A stretch of 64,000 nt of DNA from an uncultured Clostridia bacterium. Its GTDB lineage: Bacteria; Bacillota; Clostridia; TANB77; CAG-508. Below, in pieces: positions 63,044 to 64,000 of this stretch; position 1 is the stretch's first letter, and every line of letters starts with the position of its first letter. Below the pieces are notes generated by a model. The model did no database searches. It saw only the letters and a list, made by a program, of their open reading frames with translations, and had not been told where the DNA came from. Location of the stretch: positions 1-64,000 of the forward strand of contig CAPPGO010000008.1 of the NCBI GenBank assembly GCA_948678575.1. Reading direction: 5' to 3'. The position numbers and the translations under genes were made by a program.

Positions 63044-64000
63044 TTAACTAACTTTTTCTCTTTCTTTTACACGAATTTCGCCTATAATATGATTATCTTT
63101 TTGAATAGGAAAGCTCTTATCATTAGCAATTAATTCTACTAATTTGAATAGTCTTTCTCCATTTTCATTTTTGTATGGCATCCTATAATATTTCTTTTGA
63201 TAGCCTTTTTTAGGTGCATCTGGTCTATCTAATTCATAATATGAAACTTCATAATAATCGCTTAATCTGTCCATATATTCTTGTAGTTCTTTTTTATCCA
63301 TTTGTACTGTTGTAGTAATCAAAGTTTCTTCTTTTCCTATTGTGCAAGGAGATGTAAAATCAACCATTCCATAATCTAAAATTTTACATATTTGTTCAAT
63401 AAAACTGCTTCTAAATTTTATATTTACTAATTCATAAATGCCTTTTTCGTTTTTATCAATCGTAACATTTTCTATAAATTTTGAAATAAATTCTTGTTTT
63501 TCTTCTTTTGTTTTATTATTCCATTGAAAGATTAGCATATCATAAAATTGATTAGAACGAATTAGTTTTTCTTTTTCTACATCTCTATCAGCCATTATTT
63601 GCTGTGTGGAAAAGGTTTGTTTATTTAAGTCGATTGCTTGTATTCTTTTTTCTTCCAATAGGTTTAGTTTTTCTTCAATTACTCTATAATCTTCTGAAAA
63701 ATCATTTACTTCTACAATCCCTTTTATATATGCTTCTTTAATCCTATCCTTTTGTTTTTTCAAATTTGCAATTTCTTTATCTAATTTTTCTGTATCACGT
63801 TCTTTTTTATCTGCTAAAACAGGGAAGAAGTATTGTTTTACTGTCATATCGTATTCCACTAAATTCATAATCAAATTCATTGTTACATTTTCAATTAAAT
63901 CTTCTCTTAAATATAGCTTACAGTCTGTGCAATGATAATACATATATTTTTTCTTTTTACCACCTGCTCCTTTACAAGTCATTAGCTTTCCACACTTTGG
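63044..64000 (-). CDS. Large serine recombinase, C-terminal part (runs off the window)
   Basis: The catalytic N-terminus lies beyond the right edge. The visible part starts within the zinc-ribbon domain (CGKLMTCKGAGGKK, then YHCTDCK). A coiled coil (KEIANLKKQKDRIKEAYIKG), a DUF4368-type region (IDKNEKGIYELVNIKFRSS) and a basic tail follow. Such TndX/Bxb1-like recombinases integrate and excise mobilizable elements. It is the likely integrase of the relaxase-carrying element. Confidence 0.87.
   Translation of the reverse strand, partial: PKCGKLMTCKGAGGKKKKYMYYHCTDCKLYLREDLIENVTMNLIMNLVEYDMTVKQYFFPVLADKKERDTEKLDKEIANLKKQKDRIKEAYIKGIVEVNDFSEDYRVIEEKLNLLEEKRIQAIDLNKQTFSTQQIMADRDVEKEKLIRSNQFYDMLIFQWNNKTKEEKQEFISKFIENVTIDKNEKGIYELVNIKFRSSFIEQICKILDYGMVDFTSPCTIGKEETLITTTVQMDKKELQEYMDRLSDYYEVSYYELDRPDAPKKGYQKKYYRMPYKNENGERLFKLVELIANDKSFPIQKDNHIIGEIRVKEREKVS

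Overview
The window comes from a low-GC, Gram-positive, spore-forming anaerobe of the class Clostridia, probably an uncultivated gut lineage. Supporting genes are dpaA (dipicolinate), the cotJABC spore-coat operon, an [FeFe] hydrogenase, a SAM-I riboswitch before metK, a T-box before ileS, sortase, FemX-like and PBP1A wall genes, and strong AT bias. Essentially every gene is read from the minus strand. The one exception I can support is a small hydrophobic peptide gene at 59.5 kb.

Layout. 0.1-23.3 kb is core chromosome: metK, an rRNA/tRNA pseudouridine synthase, ftsH, alr, a FemX-like gene, cysS, PBP1A, dprA, folD, sortase, uppP, dpaA, a redox pair (GltD-like flavoprotein plus [FeFe] hydrogenase) and cotJABC. 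23.4-28.7 kb is a diversity-generating retroelement (DGR). In transcription order it holds a pilin-like target protein ending in a variable repeat (VR), an Avd-type accessory protein, a reverse transcriptase, five tandem template-repeat (TR) cassettes, an OB-fold-like protein and a MutS-like (MSL) protein. 29-51 kb is a mosaic of small metabolic, repair and detoxification genes (cysteine desulfurase, GH25 muramidase, histidine kinase, NUDIX, HAD, GNAT and SDR proteins, dxr, rnr, secG), with two decayed genes. 51.7-58.2 kb holds ileS with its T-box, mgtC-like, a cation efflux gene and others. From about 59 kb to the right edge there is an accessory region with a candidate type I toxin-antitoxin module and an integrative/mobilizable element (relaxase, MobC-like, TnpV, large serine recombinase).

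Two things stand out. First, the DGR has five different 115-bp templates in tandem instead of one. Only the second (TR2, 24509-24623) explains the resident VR: 11 differences, all at template adenines and none elsewhere. The other four are intact, asparagine-codon-rich templates without a matching VR here. Second, four genes (dprA three times, the DGR reverse transcriptase, an SDR oxidoreductase and the relaxase) are interrupted by apparent +1 shifts. All six shifts fall exactly at an in-frame CGG codon. I found no other in-frame CGG codon in any intact gene of the window. This suggests that CGG is not read normally here and that ribosomes may slip +1 at it.

Readable regulation includes the metK SAM riboswitch, the ileS T-box, a leader-peptide attenuator (His-His-His-Arg-Arg codons) before a GNAT/M20-peptidase operon, an unidentified structured leader before the DGR target gene, and intrinsic terminators that delimit most operons. 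No rRNA, tRNA or CRISPR array was seen.
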